A DNA stretch of 64,000 nt from Leucobacter sp. UT-8R-CII-1-4 (GCF_030010235.1 NZ_JASCRS010000001.1:434001-498000), one strand, 5' to 3'. Shown: positions 50,446 through 60,349, counted from the first letter of the stretch. The notes: generated by a model from the letters alone, not told the origin. Numbers and translations are program-made.

Positions 50446-51573
50446 CTAGATTTCGAGACCGTAGATATTGGGCTCTGGCACCAGCAGCACGCCAAATTCC
50501 TGCTGCACACGCTGCACCACGAGGCGAGCCAATTGCGCCACCTCATCAGCAGAAGCTGCACCCCGATTGGTAATCGCGAGAGTGTGTTTCGAAGAGATCG
50601 CCGCGCCAGATCCCGGCAAACGGTACCCCTTAGTGATGCCTGCGTGCTCGATGAGCCATGCAGCAGAAAGCTTGAACTGCCGCTCCGGCTGAGGCGATGG
50701 CAAAGGAATCTCTGCGCCGCGCTGCAAATCTTCAAGCGAAATCGCAACCGGTGCCGGCGACTCTGTCACAATTTCAAAACGTGGCGCCTCTCCCGGCATC
50801 GCACGAGCAAATGCCTCAGAAACGATCGGGTTCGTAAAGAACGAACCAGCGCTCCAGCTGTCGTGATCTTTGCTGTTGAGCACCATGCCCTTCGAAGAAC
50901 GAAGCCCCAGCACGGCGTCACGCAATTCACGCAAGGTCACTCGATCACCGATCTCAACACCGAGCGCACCGGCAAGCTGACCATAGCGAATCGGGGCAGA
51001 TAGCCCAAGCTGAGCTACCTGGAGCACCAAATCGATCGAGAGCACCACACCTCCGAGACCGCGCTTCATCGCGGAATCGCGGTAGCCAAGACCAAGCTCA
51101 GCGGCACTCAGCCGCTGCACCTCCCCGCTTTGCTCATCGAGAAACTCAATTGAATGCAACACGTCACTGAGCTCAGCACCGTAGGCGCCAATGTTCTGCA
51201 CAGGCGCAGCACCCGCAAGACCAGGAATGCCAGAGAGTGCCTCAATACCGGACCAACCCTGCTCAACGCAGAACGAAACCAACGCGTCCCAGTCCTGGCC
51301 AGCCTGCACCCGAAGACGCACCCGGTCACTCTCAGCAAGCGAATCGTCGACCACCCGGTCAACACCCTGACTACGCACGAGCAACACCGCGCCGGGGAAA
51401 CCCTCATCGCAGACGATGGTGTTTGATCCCCCGCCAAGCAACAACCAAGGCTCGCCAGAACCCCAGAGCTCAAGTGCGTACTGCACCAGCTCGTCTTTAT
51501 TGTGGGCAATCAGGGTACGCTCGGCCGGACCGCCGACGCGCATTGTCGTCAGTTCGGACAGCAATGCACTCAC
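50446..51573 (-). CDS. murB: UDP-N-acetylenolpyruvoylglucosamine reductase
   Basis: FAD enzyme of peptidoglycan precursor synthesis, 375 residues. Motifs: LLLGGGSNTIVCDEGFPGAVL, EALSGIPGLAGAAPVQNIGAYG, GYRDSAMKR, SAGSFFTNPIVS, LSAAWLIEHAGITKGYRLPG and AISSKHTLAITNRG. Its GTG overlaps the MaoC stop (GTGA), so the three genes are one unit. Confidence 0.96.
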   Translation of the reverse strand: MSALLSELTTMRVGGPAERTLIAHNKDELVQYALELWGSGEPWLLLGGGSNTIVCDEGFPGAVLLVRSQGVDRVVDDSLAESDRVRLRVQAGQDWDALVSFCVEQGWSGIEALSGIPGLAGAAPVQNIGAYGAELSDVLHSIEFLDEQSGEVQRLSAAELGLGYRDSAMKRGLGGVVLSIDLVLQVAQLGLSAPIRYGQLAGALGVEIGDRVTLRELRDAVLGLRSSKGMVLNSKDHDSWSAGSFFTNPIVSEAFARAMPGEAPRFEIVTESPAPVAISLEDLQRGAEIPLPSPQPERQFKLSAAWLIEHAGITKGYRLPGSGAAISSKHTLAITNRGAASADEVAQLARLVVQRVQQEFGVLLVPEPNIYGLEI

Positions 51574-51995
51574 GCGAACGACACCAGCAACTGACTTTTG
51601 CCGAGCACGGTCTTTTCTTCAAAGACCACCTTGAGGTCGATTCGAGCGGTGCGCGATTCAACATCTACCGCACCAACCGTCGCAACCACGGAAACATCTG
51701 CACCGTTCGTTCCATCAACCGGAATTGGCCGGGTGAAACGTACCTGGTAATCGGCGACGGTACCCGCACCACCGAGCCACTCGGCAACCGGCGACGAAGC
51801 AGCCCCCATCGTCAGCATGCCGTGCGCAATCACACCTGGCAGACCAACCGAAGTCGCAACGTCGTCACGGTAATGAATCGGGTTGAAATCGCCAGAAGCG
51901 CCCGCGTAGCGCACGAGAGTATCGCGCGAGAAGTTCATAGCACGATCGACGACAACGTCGCCAACGGCAAGGTTTTCAAAAACTGGGGTACTCAT
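51570..51995 (-). CDS. MaoC-type hydratase/dehydratase (HadB-like)
   Basis: A 141-residue hotdog enzyme acting on 3-hydroxyacyl or enoyl thioesters. Motif RYAGASGDFNPIHYRDDVATSVGLPGVIAHGMLTMG carries the catalytic Asp and His. Its partner is the adjoining gene (ATGA overlap). In mycobacteria HadB pairs with HadA or HadC in FAS-II; here the role in fatty acid metabolism is inferred. Confidence 0.92.
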   Translation of the reverse strand: MSTPVFENLAVGDVVVDRAMNFSRDTLVRYAGASGDFNPIHYRDDVATSVGLPGVIAHGMLTMGAASSPVAEWLGGAGTVADYQVRFTRPIPVDGTNGADVSVVATVGAVDVESRTARIDLKVVFEEKTVLGKSQLLVSFA

Positions 51996-52432
51996 GATGC
52001 CCTCACTACAAGTGTCGAAATAGCGGTCACCACGTGGGCGCCCGTCGCGTCACTAATCTCGGTTGCCGAGGTCACCATGCTGTTTCCGCCGAGCTGCTTC
52101 ACACTCGTCACCGTCATTACGCCGGTGAGCTCATCGCCAGCAACAATTGGCCGCGTGTAGCTAAAACGCTGATCGCCGTGCACCACCATCGAAAAATCGA
52201 CCGCAGCCTCGTCGTCGCTCAGCAACTGCTGCAGCGTGGCGTCCTGCACCACAATCGCAAAAGTCGGCGGAGCAACCACATCTGCGTATCCGGCCGCACG
52301 CGCGGCCTCTGGATCATGATGCAGCGGAGCCTCGCTCAACACCGCACGAGCGAACTCGCGCACCTTCTCGCGACCAACCAGGTATGGGGCAGTTGGCGGA
52401 TACACCTTGCCCTGAATCTCTACATTCACCAC
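51992..52432 (-). CDS. MaoC N-terminal/FAS1-like dehydratase (HadA-like)
   Basis: A 146-residue hotdog protein: N-terminal [65 protein letters not shown]. It is the non-catalytic, substrate-binding partner of the HadB-like subunit. The first of two GTG codons lies six bases after TAGACT; divergent from the biotin carboxylase gene. Confidence 0.92.
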   Translation of the reverse strand: MVNVEIQGKVYPPTAPYLVGREKVREFARAVLSEAPLHHDPEAARAAGYADVVAPPTFAIVVQDATLQQLLSDDEAAVDFSMVVHGDQRFSYTRPIVAGDELTGVMTVTSVKQLGGNSMVTSATEISDATGAHVVTAISTLVVRAS

Positions 52433-52438
52433 ACGACC

Positions 52439-52444
52439 AGTCTA
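52439..52444 (-). promoter_or_regulatory. -10 box of a probable leaderless promoter (hadA-hadB-murB)
   Basis: TAGACT on the minus strand, six bases before the GTG at 52432. Confidence 0.5.
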
Positions 52445-52528
52445 CAGAGCCGCCGAAGCTGTGCCCTTCGGCAACAAACACGAACAAGCCTTGTGGAACA
52501 TATCCAACGAGATGGGGGGCTACTGGAA

Positions 52529-52534
52529 TATGCT
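52529..52534 (+). promoter_or_regulatory. -10 box of a probable leaderless promoter (biotin carboxylase)
   Basis: TATGCT, seven bases before the ATG at 52542. It fixes that ATG over the earlier one at 52461. Confidence 0.5.
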
Positions 52535-52541
52535 GGAACTC

Positions 52542-54311
52542 ATGTCGCGCATCCGTAAAGTGCTCATCGCCAACCGTGGTGAGATTGCCGTCCGTATTAT
52601 TCGAGCCGCCGCTGATAGCGGCATCGCCTCGGTCGCCGTCTACGCCGACCAAGACCGCGATGCCATGCACTCGCGTCTCGCCGACGAAGCGTACGCCCTC
52701 GGTGGCACCACAAGTGCCGAAACGTACCTCGTCATTGACAAGTTGCTCGCAGTCGCACGCCGCTCAGGCGCAGACGCCGTGCACCCCGGATACGGCTTTC
52801 TCGCCGAGAACGCCGAGTTCGCTCGCGCCGTCATCGACGCTGGCCTGATCTGGATCGGGCCAAGCCCAGAAGCGATCGAGCGCCTTGGCGACAAAGTCAG
52901 TGCTCGTCACGTCGCCGAAAAGGTTGGCGCACCGCTCGCCGCCGGCACCAGCGACCCAGTCGCAAACGCCGACGAAGTACTCGCTTTTGCCGACGAAGTT
53001 GGACTACCAATCGCCATTAAGGCAGCCTTTGGCGGCGGCGGTCGCGGCCTCAAAGTCGCCTACGAGCGTGACGAAGTCGCCGAACTCTTCGAATCAGCGA
53101 CCCGTGAGGCAGTCGCTGCCTTCGGTCGCGGCGAATGCTTCGTTGAAAAATACCTCGAAAAGCCCCGCCACGTCGAAACCCAATGCCTCGCCGATCAGCA
53201 CGGCAACGTTGTTGTGGTCTCAACTCGCGACTGCTCACTGCAGCGTCGCCACCAGAAACTCGTCGAAGAAGCACCAGCACCGTTCTTGACCGACACCCAG
53301 AACGAAGCACTGTACAGCGCATCGAAGGCGATCCTCAAAGAGGTCGGCTACGTCGGCGCCGGCACCTGCGAGTTCCTGGTTGCACTCGACGGCACCGTTT
53401 CGTTCCTTGAAGTGAACACTCGCCTGCAGGTAGAACACCCCGTCAGCGAAGAGGTCACCGGCCTCGACCTCGTTCGCGAACAGTTCCGCATCGCAGAGGG
53501 TGGCGTGATCGACTACGCCGACCCAGTAGCGCACGGTCACTCATTCGAGTTCCGCATCAACGGCGAAGACCCCGGCAACGGATTCCTGCCAGCACCAGGC
53601 CCAGTCACACTGTTCAAAGCAGCCACCGGCCCAGGCGTTCGCGTAGACACCGGTGTTGGTTCAGGCGACGAAGTCTCTGGCTCATTCGACTCAATGCTCG
53701 GCAAGGTCATTGTGACCGGCGCCACCCGCGAAGAAGCACTGCAACGAGCCCGCCGCGCACTCGATGAATTCGAAGTGCAGGGCCTGCCAACAGTGCTTCC
53801 GTTCCACCGCAAGATTGTGCGCGATCCAGCGTTCACCGCTGAGAACGGCAAGTTTGGTGTCTACACGCTCTGGATCGAGAGCGAATTTGTGAACGACATC
53901 GAGCCGTGGGAGGGCGAAGTTGGCCCGCTCGCCGTTGAGGCCAAACGTCAAACCGTCGCCGTAGAGGTTGATGGCCGTCGCGTTGAGGTCACCATGCCAG
54001 CGAACCTGATGCCCCTCGGCGATCAAGACGTTACGCGCGGCCCAGCCCCTCGTCGTTCACACAGCGGATCGGTCGCTGGCGCGGGCGGCAACGCCGTAGC
54101 CGCACCAATGCAGGCCACTGTCGTGAAGCTCACCGTTGAAGAAGGCCAGCGTGTCGAAGCCGGTGAGCAGCTGGTCGTGCTTGAAGCGATGAAGATGGAA
54201 CAGCCGATCCACGCACCACACAGCGGTGTCGTGAGCGGTGTTGACGCACCGCTTGGCAAGACCGTGCCATCAGGCCACGTACTCATGACCGTCGAGCCAG
54301 ACGCCGAATAG
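52542..54311 (+). CDS. Acetyl/propionyl-CoA carboxylase alpha subunit (biotin carboxylase + BCCP)
   Basis: A 589-residue AccA-type subunit of actinobacteria. N-terminal biotin carboxylase: [36 protein letters not shown]-grasp loop [33 protein letters not shown] and [19 protein letters not shown]-terminal BCCP with the biotinyl lysine in LEAMKMEQP. Provides malonyl-CoA or similar for lipid synthesis together with a carboxyltransferase beta subunit elsewhere. Confidence 0.96.
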   Translation: MSRIRKVLIANRGEIAVRIIRAAADSGIASVAVYADQDRDAMHSRLADEAYALGGTTSAETYLVIDKLLAVARRSGADAVHPGYGFLAENAEFARAVIDAGLIWIGPSPEAIERLGDKVSARHVAEKVGAPLAAGTSDPVANADEVLAFADEVGLPIAIKAAFGGGGRGLKVAYERDEVAELFESATREAVAAFGRGECFVEKYLEKPRHVETQCLADQHGNVVVVSTRDCSLQRRHQKLVEEAPAPFLTDTQNEALYSASKAILKEVGYVGAGTCEFLVALDGTVSFLEVNTRLQVEHPVSEEVTGLDLVREQFRIAEGGVIDYADPVAHGHSFEFRINGEDPGNGFLPAPGPVTLFKAATGPGVRVDTGVGSGDEVSGSFDSMLGKVIVTGATREEALQRARRALDEFEVQGLPTVLPFHRKIVRDPAFTAENGKFGVYTLWIESEFVNDIEPWEGEVGPLAVEAKRQTVAVEVDGRRVEVTMPANLMPLGDQDVTRGPAPRRSHSGSVAGAGGNAVAAPMQATVVKLTVEEGQRVEAGEQLVVLEAMKMEQPIHAPHSGVVSGVDAPLGKTVPSGHVLMTVEPDAE

Positions 54312-54326
54312 ATCGAGTCGTAGGAT

Positions 54327-54352
54327 CCCGACCCGGGAAACTCCGGGTCGGG
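54327..54352 (+). terminator. Terminator hairpin after the carboxylase gene
   Basis: Perfect 10-bp stem CCCGACCCGG/CCGGGTCGGG, 6-base loop, no U-tract. Confidence 0.65.
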
Positions 54353-54397
54353 CAATCCAGCGGGAATGAAACACCCCCTGGAAGCGTTGCACTCGGT

Positions 54398-55381
54398 ATG
54401 ACCACAGTGCCGCTCTCCCTGCTCGACCTTGCAACTGTCGAATCAGACGGGAGAATCGGCGAAGCGCTTCAGCATTCGGTCGACCTAGCGCAGACGGCAG
54501 AAGCAGGCGGCTACACCCGCGTCTGGTACGCCGAACACCACAACATGGCATCGATCGCCTCAAGCGCGACCGCTGTTTTGATTGCGCACATTGCAGCACA
54601 CACCAAAACCATCAGGCTCGGCGCAGGCGGCATTATGCTGCCAAACCATTCGCCCCTCGTGATCGCCGAGCAGTTCGGCACGCTCGCAGAGCTGCACCCC
54701 GGTCGCATTGATCTTGGTCTTGGCCGTGCGCCAGGCAGCGACATGGCCACTTTCCGGGCGCTGCGCCGTGAGCTCGCTGCGAGCGAGGCATTCCCGAGCG
54801 ACATTCGCGAATTGCAGCAGCTACTTGGCAACGACTTGCCTCGCGCAGCAGTAAACGCCTATCCGGGCCGTGGCACACAGGTTCCGCTGTATGTGCTCGG
54901 TTCGAGCATGTTTGGCGCAAGCCTGGCCGCACAATTTGGCCTACCCTACTCGTTCGCTTCGCATTTCGCTCCGCAACTGCTCACGCAAGCCGTCGCGCAT
55001 TACCGCGCGAACTACCAACCGAGTGCGGCTCACCCCGAACCGTACGTCATCGCCGCAGTGAACGTGGTCGCTGCCGAGACCGACGAGGCAGCCGAAGCGC
55101 TCTTTACTCGTGCCGAACTCGACCGAGTGCGCCGATTCCTCTCACGTGGCCGCGAACAAGAACTCACCGCCGACGAGGCAGGCGCACTCTTCGATAGCCC
55201 CGGTGGGCAGCAGATTCGTGAAATGCTACGCTTCACTGCGATCGGTGGCCCCGAGCGGGTGCAGACCGAGCTTGCAGCGTTTGCGAAGCATGCCGACGCC
55301 GACGAACTGATTACGGTGCACCCGGCACCGACCCCAGAGGAGCGTCTGGCTTCGGTGCGACTCGCCGCACCGAAGCGCTAG
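54398..55381 (+). CDS. LLM class flavin-dependent oxidoreductase
   Basis: A 327-residue luciferase-like monooxygenase of the MsnO8 type: [85 protein letters not shown]. Uses reduced FMN or F420 on an unknown substrate. Converges with the cupredoxin gene, seven bases apart. Confidence 0.93.
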   Translation: MTTVPLSLLDLATVESDGRIGEALQHSVDLAQTAEAGGYTRVWYAEHHNMASIASSATAVLIAHIAAHTKTIRLGAGGIMLPNHSPLVIAEQFGTLAELHPGRIDLGLGRAPGSDMATFRALRRELAASEAFPSDIRELQQLLGNDLPRAAVNAYPGRGTQVPLYVLGSSMFGASLAAQFGLPYSFASHFAPQLLTQAVAHYRANYQPSAAHPEPYVIAAVNVVAAETDEAAEALFTRAELDRVRRFLSRGREQELTADEAGALFDSPGGQQIREMLRFTAIGGPERVQTELAAFAKHADADELITVHPAPTPEERLASVRLAAPKR

Positions 55382-55388
55382 CGCGCCG

Positions 55389-55754
55389 CTATTTGACGGT
55401 GACGACCCCGGTCATCTCAGGATGCACTGAGCAGTCGTAGGGGTACTCCCCTGCCTTGGTGAAAACATGCACGTATTCGCCGGTTTTCTGCAGTTCACTC
55501 ACGAAGCTGCCGTCCTCGGCAACAACGTCGTGCTCCATGACGCCCTTGAACACCCAGCGAACTGCGTCGCCCTCTTTCACCTCAATTGAGGCCGGTTCGA
55601 AACGGTTGTCAATCGCTGCAACGGTGACCACTGGATCAACTCCGCTTGCAGACGGCACTACCTCTGGCTTCTTCTTGCCGCAGGCGGCAAGCACAGTTAC
55701 AAGCGCTGCAGCGACCACTCCACCGAATGCGCGGCGGCCAATCGCGGCGCTCAC
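55389..55754 (-). CDS. Cupredoxin-type copper lipoprotein
   Basis: A 121-residue exported protein. GTG at 55754 gives a signal peptide with lipobox VLAAC. The mature part is a plastocyanin/azurin-like domain: AIDNRFEPASIEVKEGDAVRWVFKGVMEHDVV, then EYPYDCSVHPEMTGVVTVK. Type 1 copper ligands H (EHDV), C and H (YDCSVH) and M are present. Electron carrier or copper carrier at the membrane. The GTG overlaps the stop of the LpdA-like gene, so the two are coupled. Confidence 0.9.
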   Translation of the reverse strand: MSAAIGRRAFGGVVAAALVTVLAACGKKKPEVVPSASGVDPVVTVAAIDNRFEPASIEVKEGDAVRWVFKGVMEHDVVAEDGSFVSELQKTGEYVHVFTKAGEYPYDCSVHPEMTGVVTVK

Positions 55755-57196
55755 TGGGCGCTCCGGTGCATCGCGCGAGCCGCATCGGTGATGGCACCGG
55801 TCATCGATGGGTAGACCGCGAAGGCCGAGGCAACCTGGTCTACGGTGAGACGATGCTCGACGGCGAGCGCGAGCGGGAAGATGAGTTCGCTGGCGCGGTG
55901 GCCAACAATCACTCCGCCGATCACAGTGCCAGAGGCCTGCCAAGCAAATAGCTTCACGAAGCCGTCAGCAAGGCCGATCATCTTGGCTCGCGGGTTCGTG
56001 TTCAGCGGAATGGTGTGCGAAACAGCTTTTGCCAGGTCGCTATTGTCGGCGAGGGAACGCTCGTTCCAACCGACGGTCGCAATCTCTGGGTAGGTGAAAA
56101 CGTTCGCGGCGACGTTTCGCAGATCGATCGGGCGAACAAAATCGCCGAGCGCGTGCATGATCGCGGTGCGGCCCTGCATTGAGGCTACCGATGCGAGCGG
56201 GAAGAAATCGGTGCAGTCACCGGCCGCGTAGATTGATGGAACCCGGGTTCGGGCCACTTTGTTCACCCGAATGTGTCCGCTGTCAGTGAGTTCAACCCCG
56301 GCTGCGCGGAGGCCGAGACCTGCGGTGTTCGGCACCGAACCTACCGCCATCAGGCAGTGTGATCCTTCGACAGTCCTGCCGTCTTCGAGTTCTACAAGCA
56401 CACCCTCGTCGGTGCGAGTCACCGAGGTGGCGCGTGATTTCGACATCACGTTCATGCCGAGCTTCGTGAACTCGCGCTCGATCACGGCTGCCGCGTCTGG
56501 ATCTTCGCCAGGCAGAACCTGTTCGCGGCTCGAAACCAGGGTGACCTCTGACCCGAGGGTTCGGTAAGCGTTTGCGAACTCAGCACCTGTCACCCCGGAG
56601 CCAACCACGATCAGGTGTTCTGGGATCGCTTGCAGATCGTAGAGCTGCTTCCAGTTCAGAATGCGTTCGCCGTCAGGCATGGCACTCTCAAGCTCACGTG
56701 GGCTAGCGCCGACGGCTACCACGATGGTGTCTGCCTCGACACGATCAAAATCAGTACCGCCACCCTCATGGCCGGTAGAGACCACTACAGCGTTGACGCC
56801 ATCGAGTCGCCCCTGGCCCTGCACCACGCGCACGCCAGCTTCTTCGAGACTGTGCAGCATGTCGATGGACTGTGCGCCAGCCATCGCGAGCAGTCGTTTA
56901 TTGACGGCGGCAAGGTTCACAGTTGTCTCTGGACGCACCGGCTTGCCGTCGCCGCCCGGAACAAATGTCTGCACACCCAGACGGCCTGCGTCGCGAACCG
57001 CCTGCACACCGCCAGCGGTTGCGATCAGACTCTTCGATGGCACCACATCGGTGAGCACGGTTGCGCCACCTACACCGGCACGTTCGATCAGGGTGACATC
57101 GGCACCAAGCTGCGCTCCTGCGAGTGCTGCTTCGTACCCGCCGGGACCCCCGCCGAGTACCACAATTCGATGCTTGCGATCTTGCGTTTTAGCCAT
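55751..57196 (-). CDS. NAD(P)H-quinone dehydrogenase of the LpdA type
   Basis: A 481-residue flavoprotein of the pyridine nucleotide-disulfide reductase family. FAD motif VVLGGGPGGYEAALAGAQLG, NAD motif VVGSGVTGAEFA, AAGDCTDFFPLASVASMQGR, and C-terminal dimer domain. The redox cysteine pair is absent (GGATVLTDVVPSKSL in place of the CxxxxC loop), as in mycobacterial LpdA, which acts as a quinone reductase. Leaderless box TAGACT six bases before the ATG; the copper lipoprotein is co-translated. Confidence 0.92.
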   Translation of the reverse strand: MAKTQDRKHRIVVLGGGPGGYEAALAGAQLGADVTLIERAGVGGATVLTDVVPSKSLIATAGGVQAVRDAGRLGVQTFVPGGDGKPVRPETTVNLAAVNKRLLAMAGAQSIDMLHSLEEAGVRVVQGQGRLDGVNAVVVSTGHEGGGTDFDRVEADTIVVAVGASPRELESAMPDGERILNWKQLYDLQAIPEHLIVVGSGVTGAEFANAYRTLGSEVTLVSSREQVLPGEDPDAAAVIEREFTKLGMNVMSKSRATSVTRTDEGVLVELEDGRTVEGSHCLMAVGSVPNTAGLGLRAAGVELTDSGHIRVNKVARTRVPSIYAAGDCTDFFPLASVASMQGRTAIMHALGDFVRPIDLRNVAANVFTYPEIATVGWNERSLADNSDLAKAVSHTIPLNTNPRAKMIGLADGFVKLFAWQASGTVIGGVIVGHRASELIFPLALAVEHRLTVDQVASAFAVYPSMTGAITDAARAMHRSAQ

Positions 57197-57202
57197 GTGA
57201 TC

Positions 57203-57208
57203 AGTCTA
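57203..57208 (-). promoter_or_regulatory. -10 box of a probable leaderless promoter (LpdA-like gene)
   Basis: TAGACT on the minus strand, six bases before the ATG at 57196. Confidence 0.5.
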
Positions 57209-57357
57209 CGGCGTAGGGCAGCGGATCAGCGCCCGAGCCACCACTTTCAACCCCATAAGTGCGAAAAGGACCGCTTTTTGCGGCGCCCAGGCGAAGCGTC
57301 TACCGCTAGGGGCATCTAGCACGGCCTAAGATCGTTACTAAATTTCGCTAACTCGGC

Positions 57358-57378
57358 GGACTGCAACGGATGCAGTCC
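57358..57378 (+). other. 5' leader hairpin of the decarboxylase gene
   Basis: Perfect 8-bp stem GGACTGCA/TGCAGTCC, loop ACGGA, just before the ribosome site GAAAGGA. The 198-base gap before 57395 otherwise shows only possible A/T-rich promoter boxes (TAAGAT, 57326). Confidence 0.5.
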
Positions 57379-57394
57379 ACGAAAGGATCGTGCA

Positions 57395-60190
57395 ATGACG
57401 CTTCTCGGCAATGCTTCCCCGGAGTTCGTAAGCAACACTGCCGCTATTGAGGCGCGCACCGACGTAGAAACCACGATTCAGCCAATTCTGCAGACGCAGG
57501 GCAGCACGGGTGAGCTTGAACGCGACCTCGGCATGCCGTCAAGCACTTGGCGTTTGCGCAGCGATGCTTGGGAGTACCTGCGTTTTGGTGTGAAGCGCAT
57601 CGCGCTTGGCAACGACGATGAGACCGCGCTTACCCGCGACGGCGAGATTGCCCGCAATCTTCGTGCCCTTGAAACCATTGAGATGTACTGGGCCGGATTT
57701 GGCCAGCGCTACGTTCGCGGTATTGCCGAGCTGTTGAGCGCTGGCGAGTACCAGATCGCGCTCGAGCGAATCGGCCGGGTGGTGCAGCGGCTGCGCGGAT
57801 CCACTGTTCCTGAGGACCCACGCGATGAGTTGCTCGAAGAGGGCGAAAGCGCCGAGTTCTACGATGATGCCGATCCGCGGCCTCGCTTTGAGGTGCTCGT
57901 AATCGACGAAACCACGGTCAACGATCGCGACTCGATGCGCAGCGAAAACCTGCGCTTGCGCTCCGCGGCAGACCAGTTCATCTACGACTTTGTTGTGGTG
58001 CCATCTGCCGATGACGCCATCGCTGCGTTGCTCACGAACCCGAACATTCTCGCCTGCATCATTCGCCCGGGGTTCAGCGGTCGTAGCACTCAGGCTCTCA
58101 GCCGTGATCTGCGCGACACGATCGCGCTCGCTTGGGAGTCGGCGAATGTGCCGACCGCGCCGGCTTCGAGTTCGCTTTCTTCGGTACAGCGGGTAGTGCG
58201 ACTTGCTGATGTTTTGCACAGCATTCGCCCCGAAATCGACCTGTATTTGATGGCTGGCGCAAATATCGAGGATCTTGCTGGCGCACTCTCTCGTCGGTTC
58301 CGCCGTGTGTTCCGCCGCGAGGATCAGCTTGAACTGCACCTTTCGCTGCTGCGACGCGTTTCACACCTGTATGACACTCCGTTCTTCGCGGCGATCCAGG
58401 ATCACGCTCGCCGCCCCGTCGGAGTGTTCCACGCGTTGCCGGTTGCCCGTGGCGGATCGGTTGTGAACTCGAAGTGGATCAACGATCTTGCCGATTTCTA
58501 CGGCCTCAATCTGCTGCTGGCTGAAACCAGCGCAACTTCTGGCGGACTGGATTCACTGCTCGCACCGGTGCACACGTTGAAGAAAGCGCAAGAGCTCGCG
58601 GCTCGTGCTTTCGGCGCGAAGCAGACCTTCTTTGTGACCAACGGCACCTCAACCGCGAACAAGGTTGTGCACCAGGCGATGGTGCAGCCGGGCGAGGTTG
58701 TGCTGGTGGATCGCAACTGCCACAAGTCGCACCACCACGCCATCATGCTCACCGGTGCACGGCCCGCGTACCTCGAGGCATACCCGCTCAACGACTACGC
58801 TTTCTATGGCGCGGTGCCGCTGTCGAGCATCAAACAAATGCTGCTCGATTACCGCGCTGCTGGCCGCCTTGATGAGGTGCGCATGGTGACTCTCACCAAC
58901 TGCACCTTCGACGGCATTGTGTATGACACTGAGCGAGTGATGGCGGAGTGCCTCGCGATCAAGCCTGACCTCGTGTTCCTGTGGGACGAGGCGTGGTTCG
59001 CTTTTGCCGCTTTCCACCCGGTTACCCGTCGCCGCACCGCGATGGCCTCGGCGAAGCATCTCTCTGAAAGGTTGAAGACTTCAGCTCACGCAGCGGCCTA
59101 CGCCGAGCAGCAGAAGCGACTCTTCAACGAAGATGGCACGCCCGCCCCTGATGAGGTCTGGTTGAGCGAACGTTTGATCCCATCACCAGAGGCGAAGCTT
59201 CGTGTGTACGCCTCGCAATCGACCCACAAGACACTCACTTCGCTGCGCCAGGGTTCGATGATTCACGTTTGGGATCAGGAGTGGGTGCGTGATGCCCGCG
59301 AGTCCTTCGCCGAGGCGTACATGACGCATACCTCGACTTCGCCGAACTACCAGATTCTGACTTCGCTTGATCTTGGCCGTCGACAGGTTGAGCTTGAGGG
59401 TTACGACTTGGTGCAGCGTCAGCTTGACCTGGCAACGAGCCTTTCTCAGGCGATCGCAAGGCACTCTCTGCTGCGTAAGTTCTTCCGGGTTCTCACCGCA
59501 CACGATCTGATTCCAGAGGAGTTGCGCGGCGAGGGTTCGGCGATGCCGTTGCGCCGCGGGCTTGCCGATATGTGGCGTGCGTGGGAACATGACGAGTTTG
59601 TTGTCGACCCAAGCAGAATCACCGTTGAAATCACTCGTACCGGCGTCGACGGGGATACCTTTAAGCACGATTACCTGATGGATCGCTTTGGTATTCAGGT
59701 CAATAAGACAAGCCGCAACACGGTGCTCTTTATGACCAATATCGGCACCTCGCGAAGCGGCGTTGCCTACCTGATCGAGGTGCTTGTGAAGCTTGCTGAG
59801 CGCTTCGAGGAGCGTCAGGAGCAGCGGGATATGACGCAGCCAATCACTCTGCCGGGTGAGGTTCCGATGCCGCCGCTGCCAGATTTCAGTTCGTTCTCTG
59901 AGGATTTTGCGACCGATGCTTCGCTGCCCGACGGAGACATGCGAACAGCTTTCTTTAACGGCCAGCGCCGCACTGCGGTTGAGTACGTCTTGCCCGCTCA
60001 GATGCGCGAGCGTATTGCCAATGGTGAGACTCTTGTGAGCGCGGGATTTGTGACACCTTACCCACCGGGGTTCCCTGTGCTTGTGCCAGGTCAGGTCATC
60101 ACAAAAGAAGTTGTCGATTTTATGTCGGTACTCGACACTCGCGAGATTCACGGCTTTGATGCGGAGCGTGGATACCGCGTATTGCTCTAG
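57395..60190 (+). CDS. Orn/Lys/Arg decarboxylase (large form)
   Basis: A 931-residue PLP enzyme, clearly longer than the 710-755 residues of CadA, SpeC or AdiA. The extra part is at the N-terminus (about residues 1-165, rich in Glu/Asp/Arg), followed by a wing domain (166-310), the PLP domain with TNGTSTANKVVHQAM, DRNCHKSHHHAIMLTGA, LVFLWDEAWFAF and the Schiff-base lysine in SQSTHKTLTSLRQG, and the C-terminal domain. Decarboxylates a basic amino acid to its diamine or agmatine. Which one cannot be read off. Monocistronic, with leader hairpin and terminator. Confidence 0.92.
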   Translation: MTLLGNASPEFVSNTAAIEARTDVETTIQPILQTQGSTGELERDLGMPSSTWRLRSDAWEYLRFGVKRIALGNDDETALTRDGEIARNLRALETIEMYWAGFGQRYVRGIAELLSAGEYQIALERIGRVVQRLRGSTVPEDPRDELLEEGESAEFYDDADPRPRFEVLVIDETTVNDRDSMRSENLRLRSAADQFIYDFVVVPSADDAIAALLTNPNILACIIRPGFSGRSTQALSRDLRDTIALAWESANVPTAPASSSLSSVQRVVRLADVLHSIRPEIDLYLMAGANIEDLAGALSRRFRRVFRREDQLELHLSLLRRVSHLYDTPFFAAIQDHARRPVGVFHALPVARGGSVVNSKWINDLADFYGLNLLLAETSATSGGLDSLLAPVHTLKKAQELAARAFGAKQTFFVTNGTSTANKVVHQAMVQPGEVVLVDRNCHKSHHHAIMLTGARPAYLEAYPLNDYAFYGAVPLSSIKQMLLDYRAAGRLDEVRMVTLTNCTFDGIVYDTERVMAECLAIKPDLVFLWDEAWFAFAAFHPVTRRRTAMASAKHLSERLKTSAHAAAYAEQQKRLFNEDGTPAPDEVWLSERLIPSPEAKLRVYASQSTHKTLTSLRQGSMIHVWDQEWVRDARESFAEAYMTHTSTSPNYQILTSLDLGRRQVELEGYDLVQRQLDLATSLSQAIARHSLLRKFFRVLTAHDLIPEELRGEGSAMPLRRGLADMWRAWEHDEFVVDPSRITVEITRTGVDGDTFKHDYLMDRFGIQVNKTSRNTVLFMTNIGTSRSGVAYLIEVLVKLAERFEERQEQRDMTQPITLPGEVPMPPLPDFSSFSEDFATDASLPDGDMRTAFFNGQRRTAVEYVLPAQMRERIANGETLVSAGFVTPYPPGFPVLVPGQVITKEVVDFMSVLDTREIHGFDAERGYRVLL

Positions 60191-60203
60191 AGCTTGTACA
60201 GAT

Positions 60204-60246
60204 CAGTAGGCGTTCGAATGGCAACATTTGAACGCCTACTGTCGTT
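60204..60246 (+). terminator. Terminator after the decarboxylase gene
   Basis: Perfect 12-bp stem CAGTAGGCGTTC/GAACGCCTACTG, 14-base loop, followed by TCGTTTT. Confidence 0.8.
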
Positions 60247-60349
60247 TTACCGGGCGCAAGACTCCGCGTCCGGCCGATACGCCCATGCGGGCAAGGCCGG
60301 GCCAGAATCGCTCCGCTGATGATTCGCTGCGAGTTTCACCAGATGTTAG

